A stretch of DNA of 64,000 nucleotides from Edolisoma coerulescens (lineage: Eukaryota > Chordata > Aves > Passeriformes > Campephagidae), in the NCBI GenBank assembly GCA_013397115.1, contig VWZW01004392.1, forward strand, positions 76,860-140,859, written 5' to 3'. Of the stretch, positions 10,620-22,463 are shown one piece after another. Position 1 is the first letter of the stretch. Each line of letters opens with the position of its first letter. Below the pieces are notes generated by a model. That model worked only from the letters and a program-made list of their open reading frames with translations, searched no databases and was not told the origin of the DNA. Position numbers and translations under genes: made by a program.

Positions 10620-11321
10620 ACAGACCTCATGCACCCCTGGGGCTGCTGCAGCACCAGTCCCAGCAGAGGCTTTCAGGGCGGAGGGACTTTGGCATCAGCC
10701 CTCAGGACACTCCCTGCTCCCCCCTAGCTCTGGAGGGGGCTCCCAGGAAGGGCCAGAGGCAGGAGCTCCATCTCCACTTCCCATCCTGCCTTCAGGAATG
10801 GTTTCCAGTGCAGACACCACGACACCTTCTCCTTACATTTGAGGAGCTGTGCTGGCCCCAAAGCAGGGCTGTCCAGGGACACTTCACCAGTGTGCAGGAA
10901 CGGCTGAGACCAGCTGGATCCCTGTGGGACATCCCTCCCTGGATGGTCCACTGGGAGTTTGGAAGGCAGGATGGGAAGGGCAGCAGTGAGCAGCTGGCAG
11001 AGCCTCTCCTGGGGCTGGGTTTTCTGTCGAGATTCCATCGGTGTTGGTAAGAGATGGTGAAGGATTTTCCTGCCACATGTGGCTCTAGGATGGAGCTCCT
11101 GATCTATGGATCACAGCTCACCAAGGAGACAGCTCCAAGGCAAAATGCTCAGGAGGAAGAAATGGCACCGCTGTAGAGAAAAGCTCTATAGGAACCGTGT
11201 TCTGGGGTCATTCCTCTTAGGAAAACTGCCCTGCAGAGTGACAGAACAGCTCTTAACTGAGCACCAGGGACTCTGCAGCTGGCTCTGAGCAGGACAGCCC
11301 CGACGGACTCATCCTTCAGGC
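10620..11321. other. Unique sequence, no gene seen
   Basis: Single-copy DNA between a plus and a minus CR1. Frames of up to 104 codons on opposite strands overlap and show no domain. Confidence 0.5.
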
Positions 11322-11750
11322 TCATGGAACCACGGGATCATTAAGGTTGGAGAAGCCCTTTAAGATCCCTGAGTCCAATCATTAACCCAGCACTGCCAAG
11401 CCCACCCCTAACCCACGTCCCCAAGGGCATTTTCTGAACACCTCCAGGGATGGGGACTCCACCACTGCCTTGTTCCAATGCCTGGCCACCCTTTCAGGGA
11501 AGGAATTTTCCCAATATCCAATCTAAACGTTCCCTGGTTCAACTGGAGGCCGTTCCCTCTCCTCCTGTCCCTGTTCCCTGGGAGCAGAACCCGACCCCCC
11601 CGGCTGCCCCCTCCTGTCAGGGAGTTGTGCAGATCCACAAGGTCCCCCCTGAGCCTCCTTTGCTCCAGGCTGAGCCCCTTTCCCAGCTCCCTCAGCCCCT
11701 CCTGGGCCTCCAGCCCCTTCCCCAGCTCCATTCCCATCTCTGGACACCAA
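11322..11750 (-). mobile_element. CR1 LINE 3' end, class C
   Basis: Reads on the plus strand from TCATGGAACCACGGGATC through CCACCACTGCCTTGTTCC, the ATATCCAATCTAAACG block and the CCCCCTGAGCCTCCTTTGC block, to about CTGGACACC. At 429 bp it is one of the longest class C copies. A 205-codon plus frame (11478-12095) overlaps it and is explained by the repeat. Confidence 0.85.
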
Positions 11751-12819
11751 GTCTTGGCTTCCCACACCAAGTGTGCCCATGAGCTGTACCTGTACCTATG
11801 GGAATTCCTTCACCACGGAGTCCTAGAGCCAAAATTCAGCCAAATTTTACAGTGCTCATCAACTTTCCATGCTGCTACACCATGTCCAGCCCTTAACTCC
11901 TCCCTGCATCACACAGGACACCACAGGCACCACCCCAACACCACAGCCCTACAAGAAGGTTTTCCCCCCAAATCTCCTGGCAGATGGGTCTCAGCAGACT
12001 TTCCACAGCCAGGAAAGGCAAGTGCAGCTTCCTCCACCCCCTCCCAGTGCATCACTTCTGCCAGCCCATCAAACCTGGACCCTCCAGCACTATAAACTCC
12101 AGCATTTATACTCTGCTTGTGAGCATGAGAAAGAAAAAGTTCACTGAAAGACTTAGCTGGGTCCGTATCAAAAACTCTCCATCCCTTACACACTTTTCCC
12201 TCAAATTACAAAATAATATCACCTGATTTTCCAGTTCTGCAGATTTCAAGTGCCACAAAGCAGCATCTGTGTGTGTTCCCAATTTCTGCCTGGCTTTGGC
12301 TTGGAGCATCCCTCACCTGCCCATTTTTATTTACAAGTACAAAGGCAAAGCTCCAGCGCAGCTTTCCACCCCCTGCAAATAGAGATATTGGTGTTTATTT
12401 ATAGCTCCTTGTTTGCAGAGAGCCCACGGAGAGGGGAAGAGGTGTCATTCCCAGGGGAAGGCAGATGGATTGAATCAATCACCACACGGAGGGGCCTGGG
12501 GTGTTTCACATAAGATCCACAATTCACAACGGAAGATAAATTATCCAAACAGATCCAAACACATCCTTGTCTGTCAGTTACTGTCTCCAAACAATCTGCA
12601 CAAAAAATAGAGCAGGATCCCCTTTTGGAGGTCTAGCAGTAAAGTACAGCTTTCCTCTCCACTTTTGGAGTTTGCTCGAGTTGCAGTCTCACTTTGAACC
12701 TCAAAGTGTGTTGCTGACTGACCCCCTAAATGGTCTCCAGGTTCTTTAAAAGTTTCCTTTGACAGCTGGGAAATGAATCCTCCCAAAGTGCTGCAAACTG
12801 CTCCACCATGGAATGCTTG
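11751..12819. other. Unique sequence, no gene seen
   Basis: Single-copy DNA, CA/CT-rich at 11850-12070 and AT-richer to the right. No coding or RNA gene signature seen. Confidence 0.5.
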
Positions 12820-13060
12820 AAGGGTTTGTGCTGAAGGGGCCTTAAAGCCCATCCATTCCCCCCCTGCCACGGGCAGGGACACCTTCCACTGTCCCAGGCT
12901 GCTCCGAGCCCCGTCCAACCTGGCCTTGGACACTTCCAGGGATCCAGGGGCAGCCACAGCTTCTCTGGGCACCCTGTGCCAGGGCCCACCACCCTCACAG
13001 GGGAGAATTTCTCCCCAATATCCCACCTATCCCTGACCTCCTTAAGCTTAAAGCCTTTCC
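12820..13060 (-). mobile_element. CR1 LINE 3' end, class A
   Basis: The extreme end is degenerate (GGTTTGTGCTGAAGGGGCC), then normal: CCTGCCACGGGCAGGGACACC, CCGTCCAACCTGGCCTTGG, and the AATTTCTCCCCAATATCCC block. In the palindrome CATGG has become CACGG, which weakens the stem. Confidence 0.85.
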
Positions 13061-13780
13061 CCCTTTTCCTATCAGTCCATATTTTGTAAAAAGCAGGGTA
13101 CGGTAAGGGTGGGGAGGGTGAGGGGCTGTTCCTCCACGAAAAAAGGATATTTCTGTATCGGGAGACAGAGGGAGATGGGAGGAAACGCTCTCCTTTTCTC
13201 AGGCATTGATAAAAATTGTCAAAGATGGACAAGGAGAGCTTCTTAATTTGGAAAAAGGGTCAGAACCTCACAGATACCTACAGATTTCCCTGACGGCATC
13301 AGGGAACTGACCTACCTTCAGGAGTTATAGGGTGATCCCAGCTGCAGTGCCAAACTCAGCTGAAGAGAGGAGAATGGGAAATAGGGAGAACGAGGAAGAG
13401 AAAAGAATAAAAGAGAGCTAATAGAATGAAATCAATGGAATGAACAGCTTCCCAGGTTTCCTGCACTCCTCTGCTGAGTGCAGCAGCCAGCTCCTCCAGG
13501 CCATGGGCAATTTCAATCCTACAGCTCCCACATTTTATTCCCTAACCAAATCTAACCATGCCAATACCCCACTGTGGAACTACAGGTATTAATAACCAAC
13601 CACCAATTAAACCAACAACGTTCCCTTGGTTCCTCTGAGTCTGCCTGAGATCTTCGAAGCTTTACACGACCCATGCAGTGCCCTTTGTATTGCCTCGTTT
13701 TCCACACGGTGACAACATCCCAGGGCTGTTACACTCAAGGGATTACCAATTTGATGCCCTGGGAGTCAGGAGGTGGGATG
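13061..13780. other. Unique sequence, no gene seen
   Basis: Includes a purine-rich tract at about 13361-13417 (AGAGAGGAGAATGGG and similar). Otherwise ordinary sequence with no domain-bearing frame. Confidence 0.5.
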
Positions 13781-13995
13781 ATGGAATCGGGGAATATCCT
13801 GAGCTGGGAAGGACCTACAGGGATCATCCAGTCCTGCTCCAGCCCTGCCCAGACACCCCAACAGCCCCACCCTGGGCACCCCTGGCAGCGCTGCCCAAAC
13901 GCTCCTGGAGCTCTGGCAGCCTCGGGGCCGTGCCCATTCCCTGGGGAGCCTGGGCAGTGCCCTGTGGGAGAAGAACCTTTTCCCAATATCCAAAG
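13781..13995 (-). mobile_element. CR1 LINE 3' end, class B
   Basis: Plus-strand reading starts ATGGAATCGGGGAATATCC, then TGAGCTGGGAAGGACC, a GGGATCATCCAGTCC block, CTCCTGGAGCTCTGGCAGCC and the ACCTTTTCCCAATATCC block. This is the class with CCAGCTCAGGATATTC at its 3' end. Confidence 0.8.
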
Positions 13996-15702
13996 GACAT
14001 GATCTACCCAACCATGTCCATTGCCAAAGCCAGTCTCAACCCCACCCTTTACACACCCTGGTCCTCCATCGGACAGAACCAGCTCAGTGACACAATATCC
14101 CACAAAAATGAAAATCCCATATCCAAGCACAGCTCTAACCAAAGTGGTTTGTAGCAGAACAGGGAACTATGTAGATAACCACTATTTTGAGCCTCAGCCT
14201 GCTGTGTTTTGTGCCTGTTGTACAGGACAGCAGGTAATAGCTCGCGATCGTGCCTTGCTGTGTGTTTCATCAAACATATGGTTCCCATCCTCCGACCCCT
14301 TTCCCACTTTTGGGCTCAGCTTGCGAATCCCATGGCCCCAGATGACAAAAGAACCTGAGTTTCTGCAGTAATGGGCTTTCCAAAGCCACTGTGGTAATGG
14401 CAGGGACTGGTCTGTAAGTAAATGGGCCATTTATGGTGGCCAATAAAAGCCCTCAACTCCTCACAGCCATGAAGCAAATCTGGGGGTTCCCTCTTTGAAC
14501 TGGGGGACTGGGCTGTGGCAACCACAGGGCAGCTAAAAGACAGAAGAAAAGTAATTTATTCCCTCTTTCCTTCTATGGTTTCCTCACAGTTTAAATGCAG
14601 CCCAGGAGAAAGCTCCAGAGCAGCAGGAGAGCTGGGCTGGGAGCAGCTGCACATCCTCATCTCCAGGATAACAGCAGGAACAAAGAGCTGCTGGGAGCAC
14701 AGACTTCCCTCCTCGTTCAGAGCTGGAACCAAGCAAAGTCTGACCCATCCCTGTCCCTGGAACACCTCCCTGCCTGCAGGAAACTCGGCAGAGAAGCTAC
14801 ACCAGCTCATGGCCATCAAGCCCTTCCATCTGGGAAAGGACCTTTTCCTTAGCACAGCAATGGGATGGGAATTACCCAGAGTTAATTTTGAGACCTTTGA
14901 GGTGGAAGTCAAGCCCAAGCAAGGTGGGGGGGATCCAACAAGCAGCAATCCCAGCCCTGTTGGGCCAGGAATTACAATGCAGCAAGGTCACTAATGGGGG
15001 GGAAACTCATCCAAGCAATTCAGAGTGGGAGGGAAGGGTGGGAGACAACGCGGGCAAGCGCAGGGTGAAATCAAACTGGAGAAATCAATAATGGGAGAGG
15101 ACAGAGGGGGGGGCACAGGACGCAGGAAGAGATAAATTAAAGGCTTGCCCAGGTGTTGTGATGGCTAGTGAGCAATAAATTAAATCGAAAAGGGCAACGG
15201 GGACGAGCAAGGCACTGTAAAAAATTAATTAAAAGGAAGGGAGGCATAACTGAGGCATAAAACATGGGTGCTCCTGGAAAGATTAGAGGAGCCAGGCAAT
15301 GAAGAGGCTTTGGGAAGTGTAATAGCAGCCAAGGCAGAGGCTGTAAAGGCTGTGACCGCATGGGAGGGTCAGGTAAACAACACAGATGCATTTCCAGACT
15401 CTGAGAAGCAGCAAAGCATTGGAGAAGAAAAGAAGTCTCCTGCAGAAGGAGGTGCTGGCACAGCAAACTTCACTCCTTGGCTTTTGAAGCCAAAATGCAG
15501 CAGGGTATCACTGAGTCCCCCCATCTGCCTGCTGCTGTCCCCTTGCCCTGCCCTCTGCCCCACGGGAGGGACACGGTGCTGCTGCAGGCTGGGACATTTT
15601 CCCTGGCTGTGTTCCACGTGTGCCTGCACAGACACAGGGAAGGGCTGAGCGGGGCAGACTGCAGCTGGCTGCCCCCAGGACTCCCCTCTGGCTCTCCCAA
15701 AC
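13996..15702. other. Unique sequence, no gene seen
   Basis: Single-copy DNA. A small cluster of CpGs (CTCGCGATCGTGCC) lies near 14240. AT-rich sequence with two AATTAATTA-like motifs occurs at 15130-15240. A 159-codon plus frame at 14515 has no recognisable domain. Confidence 0.5.
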
Positions 15703-16135
15703 TGTAAGAACGCTGCTCGGACGGTCTGGGCGGGGAAGAGACGGACGGGGACGAGAGATCTCCAGAGCCAAGGCTGGTCTTGGAGCGTGCGGTTTATTGC
15801 TCAGGGCGTGGGTGAAAAACGGGGCTGCAGAGAGCTGCAAGGCACAGCCCTTGGCAGCCCCGGGAGAGAGCAAGAGAGCGAGCCCACCAGGTCCCCAAAC
15901 TCTTGAATCTTTCCCTCCTGAATATTCTAATTTACACTAACCAATCTCAGTACATGATGCAAATCTTACAGCATTTACATACAGCCCCTAAGAATCCTTA
16001 CATTACCATACTAGGTGACCTTTGATCATCGATAAGGGGAGAGGGGCATTGTTTAATCAAGAGGAGAAGATCTTTGGCCGGCCATGCTATTGTTTCTTAG
16101 TTGTTCAGCAACTAGGTCATGGCATCTTAGACATC
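15703..16135 (-). mobile_element. Endogenous retrovirus LTR, minus strand
   Basis: Read on the minus strand, this has LTR order. TGTCTAAG lies near 16135, an ATTGG box near 15945, an AT-rich TATA-like element near 15928, AATAAA at 15798-15793, a pyrimidine-rich U5-like segment, and a terminal ...TTACA at 15703. The roughly 430-bp length and the AATAAA-to-end spacing resemble avian class II (ERVK-like) LTRs. No clear target-site duplication was found, so it may be part of a truncated provirus rather than a clean solo LTR. The left boundary (TG...CA rule) is firmer than the right. Confidence 0.7.
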
Positions 16136-16235
16136 GAATTTTGCTTTTAGTTCTACTTCACTTACAGGTTTCATATTCTCAAAATCCAAGCAGTCATATT
16201 TATAACATTTTTCTGTTTCATCTTCCCCAACACCA
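16136..16235 (-). mobile_element. Possible ERV internal remnant
   Basis: Directly 5' of the LTR on the minus strand, about 30 codons rich in Lys, Glu and Asp stay open and end at a stop overlapping the proposed LTR start. The upstream sequence reads as ordinary noncoding DNA. Position and composition suit the 3' end of a proviral frame, but no domain is recognisable and chance is quite possible. Confidence 0.25.
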
Positions 16236-16713
16236 AATGCACCCCCAGGCTCCCTGCAGCCATCCCTGCAGGCATCCCCCAGCCCCTGAGCAGAATTCAC
16301 CAGCCCTGCCTGCTGCAGCCCCTCCATGGGGTGGATGCATCCCACTGCCTTCTGCAGGCTGGTGGGACAGGCAGGATTTGGGTGAGGCCACAGGACAAGC
16401 ACAGCCCACTGTGTCCAGCAGCCATCAGGGCTGGAATGGCAGGTCTGAGTGCACAGGGGGACACGCTGCTTCCCTCTAGGACTGTCCTGGGCTGAGCCCT
16501 GGGACATGGGAACTCTTCCACTTTGCACACAGCAGTGCCGTGCACTGGGAGAGCCAGAGCTGGACAAAGGCTGGGTGGAGAGATAACAGCTCAGGCACCT
16601 CACCCCAGCATGGGGGGAGCAGAACTTGCCTGAAGTACCATTTGTGTCCTGGGCCCATCACCCAAGAGCTGCACGGGGTCAGCCCAAAGCCCTGCAGCCC
16701 ATTCCCTGAATCA
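16236..16713. other. Unique sequence, no gene seen
   Basis: GC-rich single-copy DNA between the LTR region and a CR1 tail. Overlapping frames on the minus strand have no domain. Confidence 0.5.
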
Positions 16714-16808
16714 GCTGGGGTAGGGGAAGGTGTCCGTGCCCGTGGCAGGGGTGGAACGAGGGGAGCTTTAAGCTCCCTTCCAACCCAAACCATTCTGGGA
16801 TTCTGTGA
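16714..16808 (+). mobile_element. CR1 LINE 3' end, class A, short
   Basis: Only the last 95 bp: GGGGAAGGTGTCC, a palindrome with CGTG in place of CATG, AAGCTCCCTTCCAACCC, and ATTCTGGGATTCTGTG. Confidence 0.85.
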
Positions 16809-17437
16809 AATGATTACAGGGATATTTTCAGGCCCTTCAAGCCACTGGGGAAAAGAAAGAATCGCCCAAGTCTGGCTCACACCTGCCTTTAAAGCAGCTT
16901 TCTTTGAAATGAACAGGCTGCCTCAGTGCTAAGAAGATTATAAGCAGAGACACCTCTGCCAGAGGAGGAAAGAAGGAATAATAAAGGCATTCAAAGCTAT
17001 GACAAGCAAATAGAAAAAAAACAACAAAAAAGAATGCAGCAGACTTTTTGGATCTGACAGGAGGGGTACAAGGAAGATCAAGGCACAGACAGTGACAGGC
17101 AAAGTTGGACAAGGAACAGATTCAGAACATCTCTGTGGGGCTGAGCCACCCAGCCCAGAGAAGCACAAGGACTTTCCCGAGCCCCAGCGGACACTGAGCA
17201 GGCAGGGAAGGCTTGGAGGGAAAGCAGGGCAAGAAGTGATGGATAATTAACAGCAGCAGAGAAAGCTGAGTGGCCCACAAACCTCTCCCTGCCCTGGCAA
17301 ACTTCTGCTTGGCTTCGGAGCAGAACTGTGGGGAGCCGAGGGATGGTTCATTGCACCCGCTGCTAACAGCGAGCACGTACAGGCCCAGGGAAGCTGTGAT
17401 GTAAAGAGAGGGGAAAAGGAGGGGGTTTCTTCTGGCT
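16809..17437. other. Unique sequence with A-rich tract
   Basis: Contains an A-rich run at about 17007-17032 (A8 with CAACA interruptions). No gene signature. Confidence 0.5.
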
Positions 17438-17737
17438 CTCCACAACTCTGGGCTCTGCTCCCAGGGAACAAGGGACAGGACAAGAGGAAACGGCCTCAAG
17501 TTGTGCCGGGGGGATTCAGATTGGATGTTGGGGGAAATTTCTTCATTAAAAGGGTGGTGAGGCATTGGAAGAAGCTGCCCAGGGTAGTGGTGGAGTCACC
17601 ATCCATGGAAGTATCCAAAAAACATGTGGATGTGGCTCTTGGGGACATGGTTAGTGATGAGCTTGGCAGTGCTGGGTTAAGGGTTGAACTTGATGATCTT
17701 GGAGGTCCTTCCCCACCAAGCTTCCAAGATTCTCTGA
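17438..17737 (+). mobile_element. CR1 LINE 3' end, class C
   Basis: Begins within TCTCCACAACTCTGGGCTC, continues through CCTCAAGTTGTGCC, a TTGGATGTTGGGGGAAATTT block, GTGGTGGAGTCACCATCC and GCTTGGCAGTGCTGGGTTAA. It ends at TTCCAAGATTCTCTG. Confidence 0.85.
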
Positions 17738-17947
17738 GGAGAATGGAAGGTGAACAGGGTGCAGGTGTCCTGGCTCCACACAGCACAGCAAAGCCAGGCT
17801 TTTAGGGAAAGATATGGGGGAACGAAACAAGGTTTGATTACCAGTGCAACAGGAAAAACAGGCAAGAGACCAAGGCTGCCACGGTCCCTCTGTGTCTCTC
17901 TCTCGGGAATGGGGTAGGAACAGCCCACGATCAAGTGTTTGTCCCAA

Positions 17948-18101
17948 AGAATCATGGAATGTCCTGAGCTGGAAGGGACCCACAGGATCATCCAGTCCTG
18001 CTCCCGGCCCCGCACAGACACCCCAACAACCCCACCCTATGCATCCCTGAGAGCTCCTGGAGCTCTGGCAGCCTTGGGGCCGTGCCCATTCCCTGGGGAA
18101 T
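17948..18101 (-). mobile_element. CR1 LINE 3' end, class B
   Basis: Plus-strand reading AGAATCATGGAATGTCC, TGAGCTGGAAGGGACCC, ACAGGATCATCCAGTCC, then GCTCCTGGAGCTCTGGCAGCC. Compared with 13781 it lacks about 30 bp, including the GCCCAAAC segment, in the middle. Confidence 0.85.
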
Positions 18102-19984
18102 CTCCACAGAGTTCCCCTACCAGAGCAAAGCTGGGGACCCACATCAGTCCTCGAAGCTTGCCCAGCACATCCCAAGGCCAGCCTCACCAATCCACTGACC
18201 CTGTTTTCCCAATGGAACCTCCACCCGCAGGAAGAAACTAAAAAGAAAGAATTTTAGCGGAAAAAAACCCCAACACTCTACCTCAGATAGCTCATCATAA
18301 ACACAGGGCTTGTGGCATCATCTCCCATCTCTGGGTGGCAGAGCCCAACCTCTCCAGGCAGCACAAGGTCCCTGAGGTTTCACCACATCTTTTGTCACAG
18401 CGCTGCCTGGGAAAGGTCAGTACCTCACGGAAGCAGCACGTCTGATGATGAAATGGCAAAATAAGCAACTTTTTGGCTCATTTCCTGAAATCTCCAGTTC
18501 AGGCCGAGCTGGAAGCAAATCTCAGGCTTGGATTCCTACAGACGAAGGACTGTGGCCACCTTGCTGTTTATCTTTTCTGCATTTCTTGCTAACCCTTGTT
18601 TCCTTAAAAAAACCCCCTAAAATCCCTGCTCACATGTCGTGTTTGATGCATGTGCCAAGGCCAGAGCCATCATATCCCATCCAGCACACATCAATACAGC
18701 CTTGCAAGGGGAAGCTGAGAAAAGACGTGCAGGGAGATCTATTTTTGTACTTTCATTTTAAGGCACCCCTTTGACTCCCTCCTTTCTGACTCACATTCCA
18801 GCTCCAGGACTCAGGGATGCAGCCAGAAAGCTGCACCCAGTCAGGAGAGGACATTCTGCCAACATTTTCACCCAAAGTTTGAGCACAGCCATGGCAGAAG
18901 AAGGTCTGGCGTTTGCACAAGCAGTAATCTGGGAAAAGACTGAACATTTTCCATTCACGCACTACCTTAATCTGAATCAACCTCCAAGCCTTGAGAAGCT
19001 CTGAGAAACAGATGATTTCGAAAAGGAAATCCAGGAATGAAAAAAGAAAAACAAAAATCCCCCAGCCAGATAATTTAAATCGACATCATATTTCAGCAAG
19101 ATCAAGATTTGCAGGAAACTGAGTGTTCATTATGAATCGCTTGCTCAGCTCTTCGAAGAATCAAACATTTGGGTTGATCACACAAAACCAGCTCAGCTCT
19201 AGAGATGAATCACTGGCTTAGGAAGGTGTTACTTTAACCCACGGCTTTCTTGGAGCAGAGCACTTTTGCCTGAATGCACAGGTTTACAGTTCCACACGTG
19301 CTCGAGTTTCTTTGGCTTCTCCAGGTTTTCCGTCCCAAAGCAGGTGTGGTGCAACGCACTGGATCATGTGGGAACTCACGCTTGAGGAATCAAACGTGAT
19401 TCTGCTGATTTTCTGTTCCGCCTTACAGCCCTTAAACAACACCCAATACTCTGCTCTTCCCAGATTCCAGAGACTGCTGAGCCACACAACCTTCCACTCA
19501 CAGACTGCACCATGGAGGTCCCGAGCAGGAGGGTCCTGTCCTGCATCCATCGCTTGGCATCTCTCCTGTTGCCTTGGCAGAGCAGCTGAGAGCTTCAGGC
19601 AGTTCATTTGCTTATTTCAAAGCCCCGGTAAGGCCAGAGACAGAGCCACGAGGGTGTTTATAAAGGGTTAATTAGCAGCTCCTCTTCCCTCACTCACCCA
19701 GTGTCCCTCTCCGAAGGCTTCAGCATCAAAAATGGCAGCTCAGTGTGTCAGGACTTGGCTCTCACTGGAAAACCTGATCCTTGCTGGGACTGCCTGGGTC
19801 CCCGCTCCCAGCCAGCCCAGCTCAGCTCCCACAGGCAGCGGGGGCACAGGGAGGGGATGGCTCCACCCCTGACAACTTCAGAGCTGGACAGCACCAGGAG
19901 CTGAGCCCGTGGACCCCACTCCTGCTGTGTGGGAACACTACATGACCCCTAATCATCCTCAACCAAAACAACCCCTCATGCTGG
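18102..19984. other. Unique sequence, no gene seen
   Basis: Nearly 1.9 kb without repeats. 18880-19250 is AT-rich and lacks strand bias. Frames up to 119 codons have no domains. Confidence 0.5.
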
Positions 19985-20116
19985 GAGTGCCCAAGGCCAG
20001 CTTGGACGGGGCTTGGAGCAAGCTGGGATAGTGGGAGGTGTCCCTGCCCCTGGCAGGGGGTGGCACTGGATGGGCTTTAAGGTCCCTTCCAAACCAAGCT
20101 ATTCTGGGATTCTGTG
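19985..20116 (+). mobile_element. CR1 LINE 3' end, class A
   Basis: GAGTGCCCAAGGCCAGC to ATTCTGGGATTCTGTG. The palindrome has CCCCTGGCAGGG in place of CCCATGGCAGGG. It lies 66 bp left of the LTR at 20183. Confidence 0.85.
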
Positions 20117-20182
20117 CTTTGCTTTCACTCCAGACTGTGCCAAGAACATCCCAAAACTCATCTGCTTCCCTGCAGAGAGCGA

Positions 20183-20610
20183 TGCCTTAGGTTTTAACTT
20201 TTATACTTTTCGAATCCTGTACTGCCTAGTGTGTAACTCTGAAGTTTCTTGTGGCCTGTCAGCTGCTGTTCTCTCATGCTGGTCAGACATAACAAACCTC
20301 TCTAGGTTTGCTCTCCAAGGACGCCTTGATTGTCCCAGGCCCCAAAATGTGTGAACTAAGGCCTCAGAAGAGGAGGGCAAACTTGGGGTAGTTACATCAT
20401 TAACTGGGGTTGTAATTGGAGAATTAATCCTGGTATGCAAATGGACCAAACTTATAAAAGTGTGAAGAACCCATGACCTGGGGTCCATCTTGGGTGGAGC
20501 CTTTGGCCTGCCCAGGGGGTACCTTTGAAGGCCCTTCAAATAAATTTATAAATCCACCCTTATTCCCTTATTCCTGTCTAGTCTCTGGTTTTAGGTGGCC
20601 ATCTCAGGCA
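20183..20610 (+). mobile_element. Endogenous retrovirus LTR, plus strand
   Basis: 428 bp starting TGCCTTAGG and ending CTCAGGCA, so the ends form an inverted repeat of the TG...CA type. Inside, in the expected order, are an octamer ATGCAAAT at 20435-20442, TATAAAA at 20453-20459 and AATAAA at 20539-20544, followed by a T/C-rich stretch. I could not find a convincing flanking duplication, and no internal retroviral sequence adjoins it. I infer an old solo LTR; the family was not identified. Confidence 0.75.
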
Positions 20611-22463
20611 TCAAGAGTGGTGAGGGACTGGGGTCTCTGTGTGAGGAGAGCTCTCCTCCCACCCTGCCTTTGCCAGGTGGGCTCCACCATCCACTCCCAT
20701 GGGACAAGAGTGAACCTGCTCCAGCCAAAACCTCCCCGAGACCCTCAGGAACATCCTCCAGCCAACCACTCCCGAGCACTGCACATGCCATGAGATCATT
20801 CCCAGCACAGACAAGGGCAATCCTCCCAGGGAGCCCACTCAGAACATGAGCTTTAACCGTGTCTTTGAATTTTTTTTATAGCAGATAAAGATCGGGGGAT
20901 TGCGTTTTGGGGGGGATTTCTGCTTGTGTCCTCCCCAGCCCAATGGTTTCTGATGGTTCATAACCATCAGGAGGAGCCTCTGGAATGAGTTCCAACCCGA
21001 GTGATCCAACCACTCATTCCCTGACAGAGGCACCTCAGGCACAGAGGGGAACTCAATCCCAGAGTTTGGCTTTTTCAGGCTCGACCACGAGCCCTGTGAG
21101 GGTCATGTCCTGCAGCCCTTCCCAGCTCCTGCCCCCACCGGCTTCCAGGACCTGCAACCTCCTCCTGACCCGGTGTTCTCTAAATTAAGAACCTGTTACA
21201 TCGCTTCCTGCCTTGGCCCACGGGGTGCTAAGAAGGTCACACAGATCGTGGCTTAAAGGGCTGCCAGTGCCCCCCTAATCCTGGCGGGACAGGAACTGCC
21301 CGAGCTGATAATGACCTGAGCAAGTGATTAGAGTCTGGATTTATCTGTGCCCAGAGCCCTGATGCCCCCTCCACCCTGGGCTTCTTCTGAGACAGGCGGA
21401 AATCTCCAGCCATCCCGTTTTTGCTGAGCCACCTAAGGATGCTCCGTGTCCTCTCATTACGGGGCACTCCCAGCCCTGTAAGGATGGACTCAGTACCAGC
21501 TATTTCCAACAACTCCCCTGCATTCCCGGAATAATGGGTACTTTCATCAGCCTTCCTTGTTCTCCAGTCGCTCTCTATGTTCTTCTCTAATTGCCTGAAT
21601 GAGAGATATTTCCCCGCTGAAATATTTCCCAAGGAACAGAAGTCTGCAGCTCTTTCTGGAATCAACCTTTATTCTGTGTACCACCAGTAAGTGCAGGGAG
21701 AAGTGAAAAATGAGAGAGCAAATGATCAGCCAGCAGTGTTCAGGGGCTCAGGAGTCCTGAGAAAGGGAAGAACTTGCTGGATAAAAGACACTTTCCTCCA
21801 CTTACAGTAAATACCTTGTATAAAAAGAAGGCTCCACACTTAAAAACCCTAGTGAATATGCCAACAGCCAAAACAAAACTTGGAAAAATTTCTTGCAGTG
21901 TTCTTAATAAAAATATCTTCAATAGTAAAAAACCATGTATTTCTTCAATGCTGCCAAATCCCACCATCTCATTTGCTGGGTTAAATCCTGGTCTATGGAA
22001 TTAGGGTACAGGAGCTGTCTCAGTCATGCAGAAAAGGGTTTTTAGCCAGGTCATTTGTTCAACATATCTGTGTGCCAGAATATTTGGTGTCAAAATATTC
22101 TCACTACCAATGTGCAGGTACACTAAACTGGAACAGAAAATGGTTTTAGACAAATCTGATCAAACCCAAGTTCCCTTTCTCCCTCAACTGCCTCATTTCG
22201 ATTTGTAGAAGTTCAGGTGAATCTTTTCCCTGCTGTTATTTGGAGTTTCCTGGATTAGATTTCCAAGTAAGAGCCTTATTTACTGTATGTGGTATCTCCG
22301 GGGGTCCATTGCACAGCAGCAGAGCTCCCACCTCTGTGATAAGAAGTTTTATCTGATCACATTTATTTTTTCTTTCTTCTATGCAAGTTCCAAAGGGAAG
22401 CTCCAACCACGACATCAATTAAAACACGAGTTCTGCACACCCTGCTGAACTGGAAACTGAGAA
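20611..22463. other. Unique sequence, one protein-like frame
   Basis: Includes a 142-codon minus frame (21237-21665) with balanced amino-acid composition but no recognised domain. An AT-rich stretch runs 21770-22430. A T8 tract is at about 20870 and a G7 run near 20909. Confidence 0.45.

Noticed and set aside
11478..12095. 205-codon plus-strand open frame
   Set aside because: The first part is the reverse of a class C CR1 and the rest is C-rich unique sequence with few stops.
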